Assembly (NCBI GenBank): GCA_031263685.1
Contig: JAISFI010000035.1
Span: 1 to 44,680, forward strand
Direction: 5' to 3'
DNA from: Dysgonamonadaceae bacterium
GTDB taxonomy: Bacteria; Bacteroidota; Bacteroidia; Bacteroidales; Azobacteroidaceae
DNA: 44,680 nucleotides
The position numbers and the translations under genes are program-made. The notes below the pieces were generated by a model, which ran no database searches, was not told where the DNA came from, and saw only the letters and a list, made by a program, of their open reading frames with translations. This document shows positions 16,547 through 24,943 of this stretch, one piece after another. Numbering within the stretch: position 1 is the stretch's first letter; each line of letters begins with the position of its first letter.

Positions 16547-17203
16547 TCAAGCATCAATCAAACAATACTTCTCGCAGTTTTGGGCGATTTGTGTGATCAA
16601 TGATTCTTCCGACAAACCGATACACTTGGCGACTTTTCTGTAGACTTCCTGAATGGAAATATCGGTCGTGTCGGTTTCCAAAAAGAATTTATTCGGCGAA
16701 ATTTTCCGAACAGTTTCTTCGTTGAAATGACTGCCGAAGGAAAGGAGAAAATTCTGTCTGATAAGTTGTTCCGCTTGTTGCGGATTGCCTCTGAATCCGT
16801 GAATAATCCATGCTTGTTGCGGTTGGATTGTCTTGCGCAAAGCAATCAGTTCGTCGAAAGCTTTCACGCAGTGGATGATCAGGGTTTTGTTGAATTTTTC
16901 ACTGAGGTCTATTTGTGAGCGAAAAGCACGGAGTTGCAATTCCCAAGGCGTCTTGCAACATTTGTCCAAACCACATTCTCCAACGGCTTTCACGCAGTTG
17001 AACGGAATGTTTTGTTCCATAAATCGGAGATGTTTGTCAAGGAGATTCCCGTCGATTTTCCAGGGGTGAATGCCGATGCTGTAATTTGTCTGTAAGTCTA
17101 AACTGTAGCAGCAAATGCAATCGGAAACATTCAGGTTCCGAATAACGGTTACGCCTTTTTCGTGTAAACAGGGCTGATGATGGGTGTGAATATCAACATA
17201 CAT
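16547..17203 (-). CDS. TatD family metal-dependent hydrolase
   Basis: A 218-residue TIM-barrel hydrolase of the TatD type, a metal-dependent DNase or 3'-exonuclease in characterised members. Motifs: MYVDIHTHH at the start (metal-binding HxH), VGECGLDK with the conserved Glu, LIIHCVKAFDELI, WIIHGFRGN and FLETDTTD. It is 40 residues shorter than the usual TatD, a compact form common in Bacteroidetes. I chose the ATG at 17203 because MYVDIHTH is the natural start and it lies 10 nt after the yidD stop. A start at 17263 would add 20 residues inside yidD without family support. It ends the run hemD-rnpA-yidD. Confidence 0.88.
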   Translation of the reverse strand: MYVDIHTHHQPCLHEKGVTVIRNLNVSDCICCYSLDLQTNYSIGIHPWKIDGNLLDKHLRFMEQNIPFNCVKAVGECGLDKCCKTPWELQLRAFRSQIDLSEKFNKTLIIHCVKAFDELIALRKTIQPQQAWIIHGFRGNPQQAEQLIRQNFLLSFGSHFNEETVRKISPNKFFLETDTTDISIQEVYRKVAKCIGLSEESLITQIAQNCEKYCLIDA

Positions 17204-17213
17204 GTTAAACAAA

Positions 17214-17435
17214 TTAAGGTACCGGATCATACCCCTGCCCTCCCCAGGGATGACAGCGAACAATCCTTTTTACCATAAGCCAACCGCCTTTCAACGCGCC
17301 ATATTTTTGAATTGCCTCAACAGCGTATTCCGAACAGGTTGGTGTGAACCTGCAAGTAGGCGGTTTTATTGGAGAAATACAGTATTTGTAGAAATAAATT
17401 GGCAGCAAGACAATATAAGCGCATATTTTTTTCAT
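17214..17435 (-). CDS. yidD: Membrane protein insertion efficiency factor YidD
   Basis: Small membrane-associated protein (73 residues) thought to assist YidC-dependent insertion of inner-membrane proteins. The family core is intact: [20 protein letters not shown] with the conserved Cys, [27 protein letters not shown] and the ending GYDPVP. It overlaps the end of rnpA by 4 nt, the classic rnpA-yidD arrangement. Confidence 0.95.
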   Translation of the reverse strand: MKKICAYIVLLPIYFYKYCISPIKPPTCRFTPTCSEYAVEAIQKYGALKGGWLMVKRIVRCHPWGGQGYDPVP

Positions 17436-17851
17436 GAAAACTTTTCTGAAAATTTCTCTGAAAACTTCTCTCTGTGTATGGAGTTCAGCGCTTTTTTCAC
17501 GCCCTTTTCTACTTCCTGGTAGGTAGATTGCTCTTTGTGGATGTAAAGAAATGCTATTTGTAACGAATATCCGCTTAGTTCGGCAGAAGCTGCAAGAGTG
17601 GATTTATTCAGACGATAGCTTTCCCGGATCAATCTTTTGATGCGATTTCTGTCAACTGCCTTTTTGAAATGTCTTTTGGGAACGCTGATGAGTATGGAAA
17701 CTCCCGTTTTTTCCGGATCACAGTCGGTTACAACATATACCACGCGCAAAGGAAAAGCCAAAAAAGCATTTCCTTCAGCAAATAATTTTTCAATATCCTT
17801 TTTATTGGATATGCGTTCTTTTTTAGAAAGCGTATGTTTATTTTTTTCCAT
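17432..17851 (-). CDS. rnpA: Ribonuclease P protein component
   Basis: Protein subunit of RNase P, which removes 5' leaders from tRNA precursors. The 139 residues show [17 protein letters not shown] near the start, [17 protein letters not shown], and the RNR motif in [18 protein letters not shown]. The C-terminus ends [12 protein letters not shown], made by three tandem 12-nt units directly before the yidD start. This is a recent-looking expansion beyond the conserved fold. The gene overlaps hemD by 14 nt upstream and yidD by 4 nt downstream. The usual partner rpmH is not adjacent. Confidence 0.95.
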   Translation of the reverse strand: MEKNKHTLSKKERISNKKDIEKLFAEGNAFLAFPLRVVYVVTDCDPEKTGVSILISVPKRHFKKAVDRNRIKRLIRESYRLNKSTLAASAELSGYSLQIAFLYIHKEQSTYQEVEKGVKKALNSIHREKFSEKFSEKFS

Positions 17852-18602
17852 TCTTCGAAGCCGACTTCAGGAAGTTCTCCAAAGCTGCAGTCATCGAAGG
17901 AGCATGCTCGTTAGGCGCTTCAATATCTAACCGTAAACCTGCATCCTTAACGGCTTTTGCTGTTGTAGGGCCAAAACTTCCGATGATAATATTGTTTTGT
18001 TCAAAATTCGGGAAGTTTTTTGTCAAAGAAGCAATACCCAATGGAGAAAAAAAGAGCAACAAATCGTAGTCGAAAGGTTCTTTATCGGTAAAATCGTTAC
18101 TGACTGTCCGATACATTGTTACCTTGGTGTAATTGATTCTTTTAGCATCGAGTAAATGTAACAAATCATCTTTATGTATATCCGAAACCGGAACTAAATA
18201 AGTCTCTTTGTTGTGTTTGCCAACCGGGATTATTAATCCCTCGATTTTTCCTGTGGAACCGAAGAATATTTTCCGCTTTCTATAAATGATATATTTTTGT
18301 AAATAGACGGCAATTGATTCGCTTATACAGAAATATTTCATAGTTTCCGGAATCTGAATACGCATCTCTTCACAGATTTTGAAGAAACAGTCGATCGCAG
18401 TTTTTGCAGTAAAAATTATCGCCGAATAGTCCAGAATATTTATCCTTTGGCCTCTAAATTCTTTCACAGGCAAAGACTCTACTTTAATAAACGGCCTGAA
18501 TACAACTTCTACGCCATATTTTTCTGCAATATCATAATAGGGCGATTTTTCGGTAGATGGTTTAGGCTGCGAAACTAATATTTTTCTTATTTTCAACTCC
18601 AT
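17838..18602 (-). CDS. hemD: Uroporphyrinogen-III synthase
   Basis: Cyclises hydroxymethylbilane to uroporphyrinogen III in tetrapyrrole synthesis. The 254 residues match the weakly conserved HemD family: ILVSQPKP at the start, IIFTAKTAIDCFF (the first subdomain ending), FCISESIAVYL, YRTVSND in the middle, LLLFFSPLGIASLTKNFP, and IGSFGPTTAKAVKDAGL near the end. The family is recognised mainly by this order of short motifs. It overlaps the DUF4271 gene upstream by 10 nt and rnpA downstream by 14 nt, so the set DUF4271-hemD-rnpA-yidD is one operon, a common Bacteroidetes arrangement. Confidence 0.88.
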   Translation of the reverse strand: MELKIRKILVSQPKPSTEKSPYYDIAEKYGVEVVFRPFIKVESLPVKEFRGQRINILDYSAIIFTAKTAIDCFFKICEEMRIQIPETMKYFCISESIAVYLQKYIIYRKRKIFFGSTGKIEGLIIPVGKHNKETYLVPVSDIHKDDLLHLLDAKRINYTKVTMYRTVSNDFTDKEPFDYDLLLFFSPLGIASLTKNFPNFEQNNIIIGSFGPTTAKAVKDAGLRLDIEAPNEHAPSMTAALENFLKSASKNGKK

Positions 18603-19465
18603 AAAGTACCTTTTTCCAAGACAATCTCAAATGCCAAAATCGAACCTTTATACAGTAAAAATAGCGGTACGATTTCTTGGGCGCAAAGGTACAAAAATAA
18701 ATAATGCAAATCTGTTATCCTTTTAAAAAATATCGCGTACGATTTGTAAATAATGATTATACGGGTTGCAAAAAACCACAATAAAATGAGGTAAAAGTTG
18801 AAATAATATAAATTTTGGACGAAATAGAGTAAAATACCGAATACAAAAAGAAATGTACCACTGAGAAAAATCAGGTAACTCCACGATTCTATCCAGAGCG
18901 CGCTTTGCAGTTTGCTGAAGAACACATAAGCGACAATTTTATAAATCAACCATTTGTATATCAAATAAATAGCAATCAATAAACAAAAACAGCCGATACA
19001 GGTCAACGTGTTTGTGACGGAAATATTAACAATATCCTCTTTCCGGGAGATACATGTGAACAGCAAAACGGACGATACAGTGATAAACAGGATTAAAAAA
19101 AGCAGTTTATTAAAGAAATCATTACTGGTTGTCTCGTAAAATGTGTTTTGCTTGGATTTCATTAAAAAAATGTCGTCGACCATCGACTTAATCATTCGTT
19201 TGCCTCGAACAAAAACGAAAGAAATCATCAATAAACAGCATAAAAAGATGAGGAAAATAAGGTTATCGCCTGCCGCTTTAGCAGGTCGTTCGATGTTTGG
19301 AAAGGCTTCGTATGCCGGACGTTGGATAGTTTGTGCGGAAAGGCGGGCGCTATCCACAACCGTGCTGTCGGCAAAAAATAAAATTGTTTGCGGAGCTTGT
19401 TGAGATGTAACCTGTATACTATCCGTTGTCTGAAGACTGTCTGTATCTATATTGATTTCCGGCAT
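18593..19465 (-). CDS. DUF4271 family membrane protein
   Basis: A 290-residue integral membrane protein. A 90-residue N-terminal part rich in Ser, Thr, Gln and Asp leads into a first hydrophobic helix (LIFLIFLCCLLMISFVFV). After about 60 residues, six further helices follow, ending in the family-typical LYLCAQEIVPLFLLYKG. DUF4271 proteins are nearly always found next to hemD in Bacteroidetes, as here; their role is unknown. I chose the ATG at 19465 (MPEINIDTDSLQ), since the longer frame to 19597 would run into the LOG gene. Confidence 0.85.
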   Translation of the reverse strand: MPEINIDTDSLQTTDSIQVTSQQAPQTILFFADSTVVDSARLSAQTIQRPAYEAFPNIERPAKAAGDNLIFLIFLCCLLMISFVFVRGKRMIKSMVDDIFLMKSKQNTFYETTSNDFFNKLLFLILFITVSSVLLFTCISRKEDIVNISVTNTLTCIGCFCLLIAIYLIYKWLIYKIVAYVFFSKLQSALWIESWSYLIFLSGTFLFVFGILLYFVQNLYYFNFYLILLWFFATRIIIIYKSYAIFFKRITDLHYLFLYLCAQEIVPLFLLYKGSILAFEIVLEKGTLWS

Positions 19466-19481
19466 GATGTATATTCGAGGA

Positions 19482-20033
19482 TTAGCGCCACGTTTTTGCT
19501 TCTTCGATGATGGACAGCGCCTCTTTGGGCGAAGATGCAACCTGATAAATGTGTTGATGTTGCAGATACATGAAATTTTCCCGGATGGCTTTTTCAAGCA
19601 TCCTCAACAAATCGTCGTAATAATTGTGAATATTCAGAATAACAATCGGTTGCGTGTACAGTCCTAATTGTTTCCATGTGATAATTTCCAGTAATTCTTC
19701 CAGCGTGCCGATGCCGCCGGGGAGGGCGATGCAGGCATCCGATTTTTCGGCCATCAGTTGTTTCCGGGTGTGTATATCGTTGGTCACAATCATCTCCGTC
19801 AAGTCCGGGTGTGACCATCCTTCTTCAACCATGAAGCGTGGAATGATCCCAGTGACTTTCCCACCGGATTCCAATATGGCGTTAGACAGCGCCGCCATCA
19901 ACCCTCTATTGCCCGCCCCATTGATGCAGGCTATATTTTTTGCGGCCATCAAACGTCCTAATTGTTGGGCTTCTGCTGTATATATGGACGCAATCTGTGA
20001 ACTGGACGCGCAATAAACTGTAATCGTTTTCAT
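19482..20033 (-). CDS. LOG family (TIGR00730) nucleoside 5'-monophosphate phosphoribohydrolase
   Basis: Rossmann-fold enzyme of the LOG family, which splits nucleoside monophosphates (such as cytokinin-type AMPs) into base and ribose 5-phosphate. The 183 residues begin MKTITVYCASS and contain NGAGNRGLMAALSNA and the catalytic PGGIGTLEELLEI motif (PGGxGTxxE). I chose the ATG at 20033 because family members begin with this strand; an in-frame ATG at 20072 would add 13 polar residues. The substrate in bacteria without cytokinin signalling is uncertain. The gene is divergent from the DUF4834 gene. Confidence 0.9.
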   Translation of the reverse strand: MKTITVYCASSSQIASIYTAEAQQLGRLMAAKNIACINGAGNRGLMAALSNAILESGGKVTGIIPRFMVEEGWSHPDLTEMIVTNDIHTRKQLMAEKSDACIALPGGIGTLEELLEIITWKQLGLYTQPIVILNIHNYYDDLLRMLEKAIRENFMYLQHQHIYQVASSPKEALSIIEEAKTWR

Positions 20034-20153
20034 TCGGTTTTCATCCTGATTTTTATCCGATGAATTTTTCATTTAACATCAATTATGGGTGCAAAATGTC
20101 CATCGACCGGCAAAGTTAATTATCTTTGCACGACAAAACAAATAAGTTATAAG

Positions 20154-20393
20154 ATGTTTAAGTTTTTGCTCGTCATAATTTTATTTTTTTTATTGATGGC
20201 TATCCTTTTAGGTTTCTCTTTCGTGAGAGGACTGAAAAACCTGATTTTTGGTTCGTCCAGCAGGCAACAATCTTATAAATCTACCCGTTCTCAAAAGCAA
20301 TATCAACAAAAAGCGCAAAAAGAGGAAGCTAAAATAGTCCGCAAGCTAATGGAAGATGCGGAATATGTGGATTATGAAGAAGTGAAAGATTGA
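20154..20393 (+). CDS. DUF4834-like small membrane protein
   Basis: A 79-residue protein: one N-terminal membrane helix (MFKFLLVIILFFLLMAILLG), then FSFVRGLKNLIFG, a basic and polar stretch, and the ending DAEYVDYEEVKD. This layout fits the Bacteroidetes DUF4834 family; its function is unknown. The longer frame to 20085 would include promoter-like DNA (TATCTTTG at 20121-20128), so the ATG at 20154 is preferred. It is convergent with tadA and the two stop codons abut. Confidence 0.75.
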   Translation: MFKFLLVIILFFLLMAILLGFSFVRGLKNLIFGSSSRQQSYKSTRSQKQYQQKAQKEEAKIVRKLMEDAEYVDYEEVKD

Positions 20394-20834
20394 TTATCTT
20401 TTGTTTTTGAAGAAAGTTCTCATCAATGCGGCCGATTCGTCCGCCAAAACACCACTGGTAATTTTTGTTTTAGGATGAAAGACAGAAGAGCCTGTCAAAT
20501 GGTATCCTCTTTTTTCGTCGGTGGCGCCGTATACTATTCGATCTATCTGCGACCAGGATAGCGCTCCGGCGCACATGAGGCAAGGCTCTAATGTTACATA
20601 CAATGTGCAATTAATCAGATATTTACCTCCCAAAACGTGTGCAGCTATCGTGATCGCCTGCATTTCTGCATGGGCGGTTACATCGTTCAGGCGTTCCGTC
20701 ATGTTATGCGCTCTGGCGATGATTTTTCCTTGACAAACGATGATGGCGCCAACGGGGATCTCTCCTTCTTCGAAGGCTTGTTGGGCTTCAAGGAGCGCTT
20801 GTTTCATGAAATGGGTATCGTTTGGTGCTGTCAT
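20394..20834 (-). CDS. tadA: tRNA-specific adenosine deaminase TadA
   Basis: Deaminates adenosine 34 to inosine in tRNA-Arg(ACG). The 146 residues include the zinc-site motifs HAEMQAI (His and catalytic Glu) and PCLMCAGAL, as well as EIPVGAIIV near the start and YGATDEKRG. Length is normal. The -7-like TATTTTTG at 20850-20843 stands only about 9 nt before the ATG, which would give a very short leader. The guanine deaminase-type alternative is less likely given the TadA-like PCLMCAGA. Confidence 0.94.
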   Translation of the reverse strand: MTAPNDTHFMKQALLEAQQAFEEGEIPVGAIIVCQGKIIARAHNMTERLNDVTAHAEMQAITIAAHVLGGKYLINCTLYVTLEPCLMCAGALSWSQIDRIVYGATDEKRGYHLTGSSVFHPKTKITSGVLADESAALMRTFFKNKR

Positions 20835-20882
20835 TTTTGCTACAAAAATAAAATCTTATTCGGGAATAAAAAAGAAAAAATG

Positions 20883-20890
20883 TACTTTTG
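20883..20890 (+). promoter_or_regulatory. -7 element for the yraN operon
   Basis: TACTTTTG, 21 nt before the yraN ATG. No clear -33 TTTG is present. It lies back to back with the tadA -7-like element. Confidence 0.45.
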
Positions 20891-20911
20891 TAGCGGATAA
20901 AAAAGGAAATA

Positions 20912-21277
20912 ATGGCAGAACATAATATACTGGGAAATAAAGGAGAAGAAATAGCTGTTGATTTCCTGAAAAACAAAGGCTATCGTATCCTGAACACAAA
21001 TTGGCGAAAAGGTAGATATGAGTTGGATATCGTGGCTTGTTTTAATGAGGAACTGGTTGTTGTTGAGGTAAAAACCCGGTCGGACAACAGTATCATCGCT
21101 CCGGAAGAAGCTGTTGATCGAAAAAAAATTCTTCATATCGTGGCTGCGGCCAACAAATATGTTTGTTATTTCGACATCGATCTACCCGTCAGGTTTGATA
21201 TTATTGCCATAACAGGAGGAAAAATCGAACATATTGAGGATGCTTTTTATCCTCCGGCGATGTTCGACAAGTCGTAA
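20912..21277 (+). CDS. YraN family (UPF0102) endonuclease-like protein
   Basis: A 121-residue protein with the restriction-endonuclease-like fold of the UPF0102 family. It shows GNKGEEIAVDFLKNKGYRIL at the start, then the nuclease-like core NWRKGRYELDIVA (E-D) and LVVVEVKTR (E-K). Family members are widespread, non-essential, and suspected to act in recombination or repair; none has a settled role. It is the first gene of a three-gene run with the YjbR-like gene and birA. Confidence 0.92.
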   Translation: MAEHNILGNKGEEIAVDFLKNKGYRILNTNWRKGRYELDIVACFNEELVVVEVKTRSDNSIIAPEEAVDRKKILHIVAAANKYVCYFDIDLPVRFDIIAITGGKIEHIEDAFYPPAMFDKS

Positions 21278-21308
21278 AATACATCGTAAAAACACATTAT
21301 AAAACACG

Positions 21309-21665
21309 ATGAATGTAGAAGAATTATATGAAATTTGCATGTCCATAAAAGGGGCTGAGGACACATTCCCTTTTGATGACGTATCGCTTGTTTTCAAGGT
21401 GATGGGCAAAATGTTTGCCCTGTTGCCTTTGGATGCCGACAGCTTACAAATCACTCTCAAATGCGATCCGGATGTAGCCGTTGAACTGAGAGAGCAGTAT
21501 ACCTGTGTGGAAGCGGCATACCATTTCAATAAAAAATACTGGAATACAATTTATGTGAACGGAACAATGAGCAAAGAAGAAATTGTCCGTTGGGTGAATC
21601 ATTCCGTAGCAGAAGTTATCAAAAAACTCCCTAAAAATCAGCAACTGGAATATGAGCATTTGTGA
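21309..21665 (+). CDS. MmcQ/YjbR family protein
   Basis: A 118-residue protein of the CyaY-like YjbR fold: MNVEELYEICMSIKGAEDTF at the start, PFDDVSLVFKVMGKMFALL, LKCDPDVAVELRE, HFNKKYWNTIYVNG and the final helix IVRWVNHSVAEVIKKLPK. The family is described as DNA-binding in one structure, but its cellular role is unclear. It overlaps birA by 14 nt, so the two are probably cotranslated. Confidence 0.9.
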   Translation: MNVEELYEICMSIKGAEDTFPFDDVSLVFKVMGKMFALLPLDADSLQITLKCDPDVAVELREQYTCVEAAYHFNKKYWNTIYVNGTMSKEEIVRWVNHSVAEVIKKLPKNQQLEYEHL

Positions 21666-22398
21666 TCCGTCTTTTATTTATGTACCGGAAACAGCGTCGA
21701 CCAATACATGCCTGAAGGCATTGAACCGACAACAGATTTTGAAGGAAGGTACGGTGGTATATACCTCAAACCAAGTGTCCGGAAGAGGGCAGGTCGGAAC
21801 TTCATGGGAATCCGAACCTGGTAAAAACCTGACGTTTAGTATCATCCTGTTTCCGCAGAAAATCCCTGTGAATCGGCAGTTTATCCTTTCTCAACTGGTG
21901 TCGCTCGCTGTCCGGGATGTGCTTTCGGAAGCGGTGGATTTTATTTCCGTCAAATGGCCGAATGATATTTATTATAAAAATCAAAAAATAGCCGGAATAC
22001 TGATTGAAAATGATATAGAAGGAGATAGCATTTCTGTATCCATTATGGGTATTGGTTTGAATGTTAATCAACGGGTTTTTCTCAGCGATGCTCCGAATCC
22101 GGTATCTCTTTGTCAGATTACGAATAAGGAGTATGATTTACAGTTGTTGATGCAACGAATCGTTGACCGTTTGTTGTTTTTGTATGAAGAAGTAAACGAA
22201 AATCGGCAGGATGACATTATTTCCCGCTATAAAGAATCCTTGTACCGGAAAGACGGTTATCATCTTTTTTCCGATAAAAACGGTATATTTATGGCCACAA
22301 TTGAAGATATAGAACCTGCCGGTGCGATTGTTTTGCGTACCAAAGAAGGCGAACGCCGAAAGTATCTTTTTAAGGAGGTTACATTAAAAATTCCCTGA
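21652..22398 (+). CDS. birA: Biotin--[acetyl-CoA-carboxylase] ligase
   Basis: Activates biotin with ATP and transfers it to the carrier lysine of biotin enzymes. The 248 residues contain only the catalytic and C-terminal domains; the N-terminal helix-turn-helix of E. coli BirA is missing, so it is not a repressor. Motifs: ETASTNTCLK, the biotinyl-AMP loop SGRGQVGTSWESEPGKN, VKWPNDIYY, and KIAGILIEND. It ends in a 20-bp overlap with the convergent AbiEii gene, which marks the left edge of the accessory island. Confidence 0.95.
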   Translation: MSICDPSFIYVPETASTNTCLKALNRQQILKEGTVVYTSNQVSGRGQVGTSWESEPGKNLTFSIILFPQKIPVNRQFILSQLVSLAVRDVLSEAVDFISVKWPNDIYYKNQKIAGILIENDIEGDSISVSIMGIGLNVNQRVFLSDAPNPVSLCQITNKEYDLQLLMQRIVDRLLFLYEEVNENRQDDIISRYKESLYRKDGYHLFSDKNGIFMATIEDIEPAGAIVLRTKEGERRKYLFKEVTLKIP

Positions 22399-23005
22399 CT
22401 TTCTTTTTAAGTTCTTCTTTTATTTCCGTCCATGTTTGCCCTTTGAGGCTGACAGGCTCGTCGCTTTTGTCGGCATCGTCGAAATAAATTATTGCCTGAG
22501 GAATGGAAATCAACAGCATCTGACTTGGAAATTTCGCTTTATGAAATTCAATCATATCCGATAATTTATAATGTTGCAGCAACTCATACAAGTCCCAGAA
22601 ATCTTTCTTTTTTCCTCTGCCAAGAATTGCCTGAATCTTCATAGCAATCAAATCACGGTCGTCATACATGCGTATCTTATCCCATACCTTTACCGGATAC
22701 AATATTGGATTGGGATAGTGCACAATATCTACTTTTACTCCACTGATTTGACAAAAAATGCCCCATTTAGTGAAATTTCCTTCATATACAAATGCCTTGC
22801 CAAATGAACGTTGCAGCGTATCAATAATTGGTTGATGTTCAAATTGATCCACACAAAACAGGTCTAAATCAATCGAAGTGCGATGTCCGTATTTCAAGGC
22901 AAGCGCAGTTCCTCCAACCAAATGAAATGATTGAAGCTCCGGTATCTCCATCAAGGATCTCAATAAGGATAAAGTCCCGGGTATAACTGTCTGAGTTTGT
23001 AGCAT
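22379..23005 (-). CDS. AbiEii/AbiGii-type nucleotidyltransferase (toxin-like)
   Basis: A 208-residue protein of the AbiEii nucleotidyltransferase family. The catalytic motif is HLVGGTALALKYGHRTSIDL, continuing DLF, with Gly31-Gly32 and Asp46/Asp48. The second family motif is RDLIAMKIQAILGRGKKKDF, followed by WDLYELL. In characterised pairs the AbiEii-type enzyme is the toxin and a partner neutralises it. Here it overlaps the upstream DUF6922 gene by 46 nt, a strong sign of a two-gene module. It is convergent with birA and overlaps its end. Confidence 0.9.
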   Translation of the reverse strand: MLQTQTVIPGTLSLLRSLMEIPELQSFHLVGGTALALKYGHRTSIDLDLFCVDQFEHQPIIDTLQRSFGKAFVYEGNFTKWGIFCQISGVKVDIVHYPNPILYPVKVWDKIRMYDDRDLIAMKIQAILGRGKKKDFWDLYELLQHYKLSDMIEFHKAKFPSQMLLISIPQAIIYFDDADKSDEPVSLKGQTWTEIKEELKKKVREFLM

Positions 23006-23322
23006 CTGAAATTTTCTACAGGTTTGTCAATCACAGCGGCAGCAAGCAACATTCTATGTTCCATCAAAAATTTTGCATCAGTCAATGCTTCCGACACTTT
23101 GCCGTCTCCATAATATCGCCTGCATTGCCGTATATCGTCCACATCGCCGCGGTCGAACACGCGCTCAATAATAAAATCGGCATATTTGTCGTAGTCGAGT
23201 TTATCAAAATCTACATCCCAGAAAATTCGTCGATTAAACTTGGGAAGTTTGCCGCCCGGCCCTTCCAGCGGATAGGGATTCTGAGATTGTTTGATAAAAA
23301 GATTTGTATTCTCGGTTTTCAT
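22960..23322 (-). CDS. DUF6922-like protein, probable antitoxin partner
   Basis: A 120-residue protein with RRIFWDVDFDKLDYDKYADF, then IIERVFDRGDVDDI, RRYYGDGKVSEALTDAK and a C-terminal FRCYKLRQL. This pattern matches the DUF6922 group that often precedes AbiEii-like nucleotidyltransferases in Bacteroidetes. It is the first gene of the pair and overlaps the next one by 46 nt, so an antitoxin role is the natural inference, not proven. A TACCTTTG at 23357-23350 lies 28 nt ahead of the ATG and may be the -7 element. Confidence 0.8.
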   Translation of the reverse strand: MKTENTNLFIKQSQNPYPLEGPGGKLPKFNRRIFWDVDFDKLDYDKYADFIIERVFDRGDVDDIRQCRRYYGDGKVSEALTDAKFLMEHRMLLAAAVIDKPVENFRCYKLRQLYPGLYPY

Positions 23323-23366
23323 TTTCTGATGTGACTATTAAACAATATGCAAAGGTAGTGCAATTT

Positions 23367-24353
23367 TTAAAATCTCCGGTTGATTTCGGATAAATTTGCC
23401 TTCGCTTTTGTTAACTCATTTAATGTCTTCTTTTTTTGTTCTAATTGATGTTCTATAATCAAGTCATAGTCGCTTTTATTGTCACCAATTTTACTGAATA
23501 CTACAAAAAGTTCGAGCGATGTTAGAAATAAAAACAATAGAAGATAAAAAATGCCTGCTTCTAATCTTGTAAAAACGATTTCAAACATTGCTCGCAATTC
23601 TTCCAAAAACCCCTGTTTTTCTCCCAATTCAATTCTTAATTTATCTTCTATCTCAATTTTATCTTTATTGTCTTTTTCTTGCAAATTTCTCAAACGTTCA
23701 AGATTGCTGTTGTTCATTTCCACTTGTTTCTTTTTGGGATTCTCAAATATATTTTCTGTTTTAGTTACAGTACGAGAAGTTGGTCTGTTTGTGCTGTCTT
23801 TTGTAGTGGAAGTATTATAAGAAGCCACTGTGTATGTTGGTTTTTTAGCAATTTCTTCATATAATAACATATTCGCATTATCCAATGAATCTATTTCCAT
23901 CTGTCTTTTCTGAATAATCTTGTCTTTTTGCGCGATACGATTAGGAAATTGTTCATTAACTTGTCGATCAACAATTTCAATCATTTTTTTCTCAATATCA
24001 TCTTTAAAAATGATTTGATCAATAATTGCAGATCCGATTAGTGCCATTATAGATGCAATTACAATTCTAAATATTGCAAGCCTACAATTTTTTCCCACAG
24101 TAAGAATAATCTGTCTTTCTATCTGCAAAACAACTATAATCATAACAACAGCAGTAATCACACATCCCCACCAAGGTGCATTAACGTAGCGTTCTGCAAA
24201 TAAATAGCCAATAAGTCCCCAAAGGATTATCAATATTAACAATGCTGAAGTGTATTTTTTTAGTTGTTTACGACTTGCCTCCGTACAAGATTGTAAAATA
24301 CGAAAATTCCAACCTGTGAGCAGGCAACCAATTTTTGTCCACCAATTTTTCAT
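23367..24353 (-). CDS. DUF4407 membrane coiled-coil protein
   Basis: A 328-residue protein. Three membrane helices near the N-terminus (about 36-52, 62-78, 92-112) are followed by a long polar, coiled-coil-prone region (about 118-262). A fourth helix (about 268-288) leads to a short C-terminal coil (290-325). The opening (KIGCLLTGWN) and the helix-loop pattern fit DUF4407, a family of unknown function in Bacteroidetes. With an even number of helices the coil would lie on the side opposite both termini, probably the periplasm. Its ATG overlaps the stop of the 188-residue gene by 4 nt, so it is the last gene of a three-gene unit. Confidence 0.8.
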   Translation of the reverse strand: MKNWWTKIGCLLTGWNFRILQSCTEASRKQLKKYTSALLILIILWGLIGYLFAERYVNAPWWGCVITAVVMIIVVLQIERQIILTVGKNCRLAIFRIVIASIMALIGSAIIDQIIFKDDIEKKMIEIVDRQVNEQFPNRIAQKDKIIQKRQMEIDSLDNANMLLYEEIAKKPTYTVASYNTSTTKDSTNRPTSRTVTKTENIFENPKKKQVEMNNSNLERLRNLQEKDNKDKIEIEDKLRIELGEKQGFLEELRAMFEIVFTRLEAGIFYLLLFLFLTSLELFVVFSKIGDNKSDYDLIIEHQLEQKKKTLNELTKAKANLSEINRRF

Positions 24354-24916
24354 AATATGTCAATTTTCAAGTTTTGCAATGAAAGCGAAGCAAGCCCGCG
24401 TGTAAAGCCTACTTCATACGATTTAAAGATACCTGTCATATACAATTCTTCGTTATCGAGATCTTGTTTCATTTTATTGAGTTCTTCGATATGTTTTTCA
24501 TAAATTCCCTTTTCGGATTTCAAACGTTCTACCAAATCGGTTAGACCAGCATCGCCCCGTGATTGAATGTGAAAATTTATTCTTTGCAGCATATCCTCAT
24601 ATTTTCGTAAAACTTGTTTGAATTTTACTTCCAAGTTGCTGCGGATAATTGCCAAATTTATTTCTTTATGCGACTTGTCGGGATTAGTTAAAGCATCACG
24701 ATATGCTTTGTTCTCATAATCCGCTTTTAAAAAATCGTAAATGATGTCAATTGGCAGTTTAGAGCCAAATTCAACCGAATAAGTTGAATTTTTCTGTTCG
24801 GACGGTTCGGAGTTGTCTATAAAATCTTCTTCTTTAATTTCAGGAAGAGTTTCTTTGTTTTCAACATTTTCTTCCACCATTCTTTCTTCCTTTTTGAATA
24901 AATTGAAAAATCCCAT
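24350..24916 (-). CDS. Unknown helical protein in the HNH-DUF4407 operon
   Basis: A 188-residue protein I do not recognise. It starts MGFFNLFKKEERM, has an acidic disordered stretch to about residue 45, then an alpha-helical body: KLPIDIIYDFLKADYENKAY, a heptad-like segment around LEVKFKQVLRKYEDMLQRI, and a long helix around EKHIEELNKMKQDLDNEEL. It ends with a hydrophobic tail (LASLSLQNLKIDIL). No signal peptide or membrane helix is seen. It overlaps the DUF4407 gene by 4 nt and lies 27 bp after the HNH gene, which suggests a partner role between a nuclease-like and a membrane protein. Confidence 0.75.
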   Translation of the reverse strand: MGFFNLFKKEERMVEENVENKETLPEIKEEDFIDNSEPSEQKNSTYSVEFGSKLPIDIIYDFLKADYENKAYRDALTNPDKSHKEINLAIIRSNLEVKFKQVLRKYEDMLQRINFHIQSRGDAGLTDLVERLKSEKGIYEKHIEELNKMKQDLDNEELYMTGIFKSYEVGFTRGLASLSLQNLKIDIL

Positions 24917-24943
24917 TGTTATAAATATTTAGATATTAGTAAA

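Noticed and set aside
17204-17263. N-terminal extension of the TatD-like protein
   Set aside because: The extra 20 residues lie inside yidD and do not match the family, whose first strand starts at MYVDIHTH.
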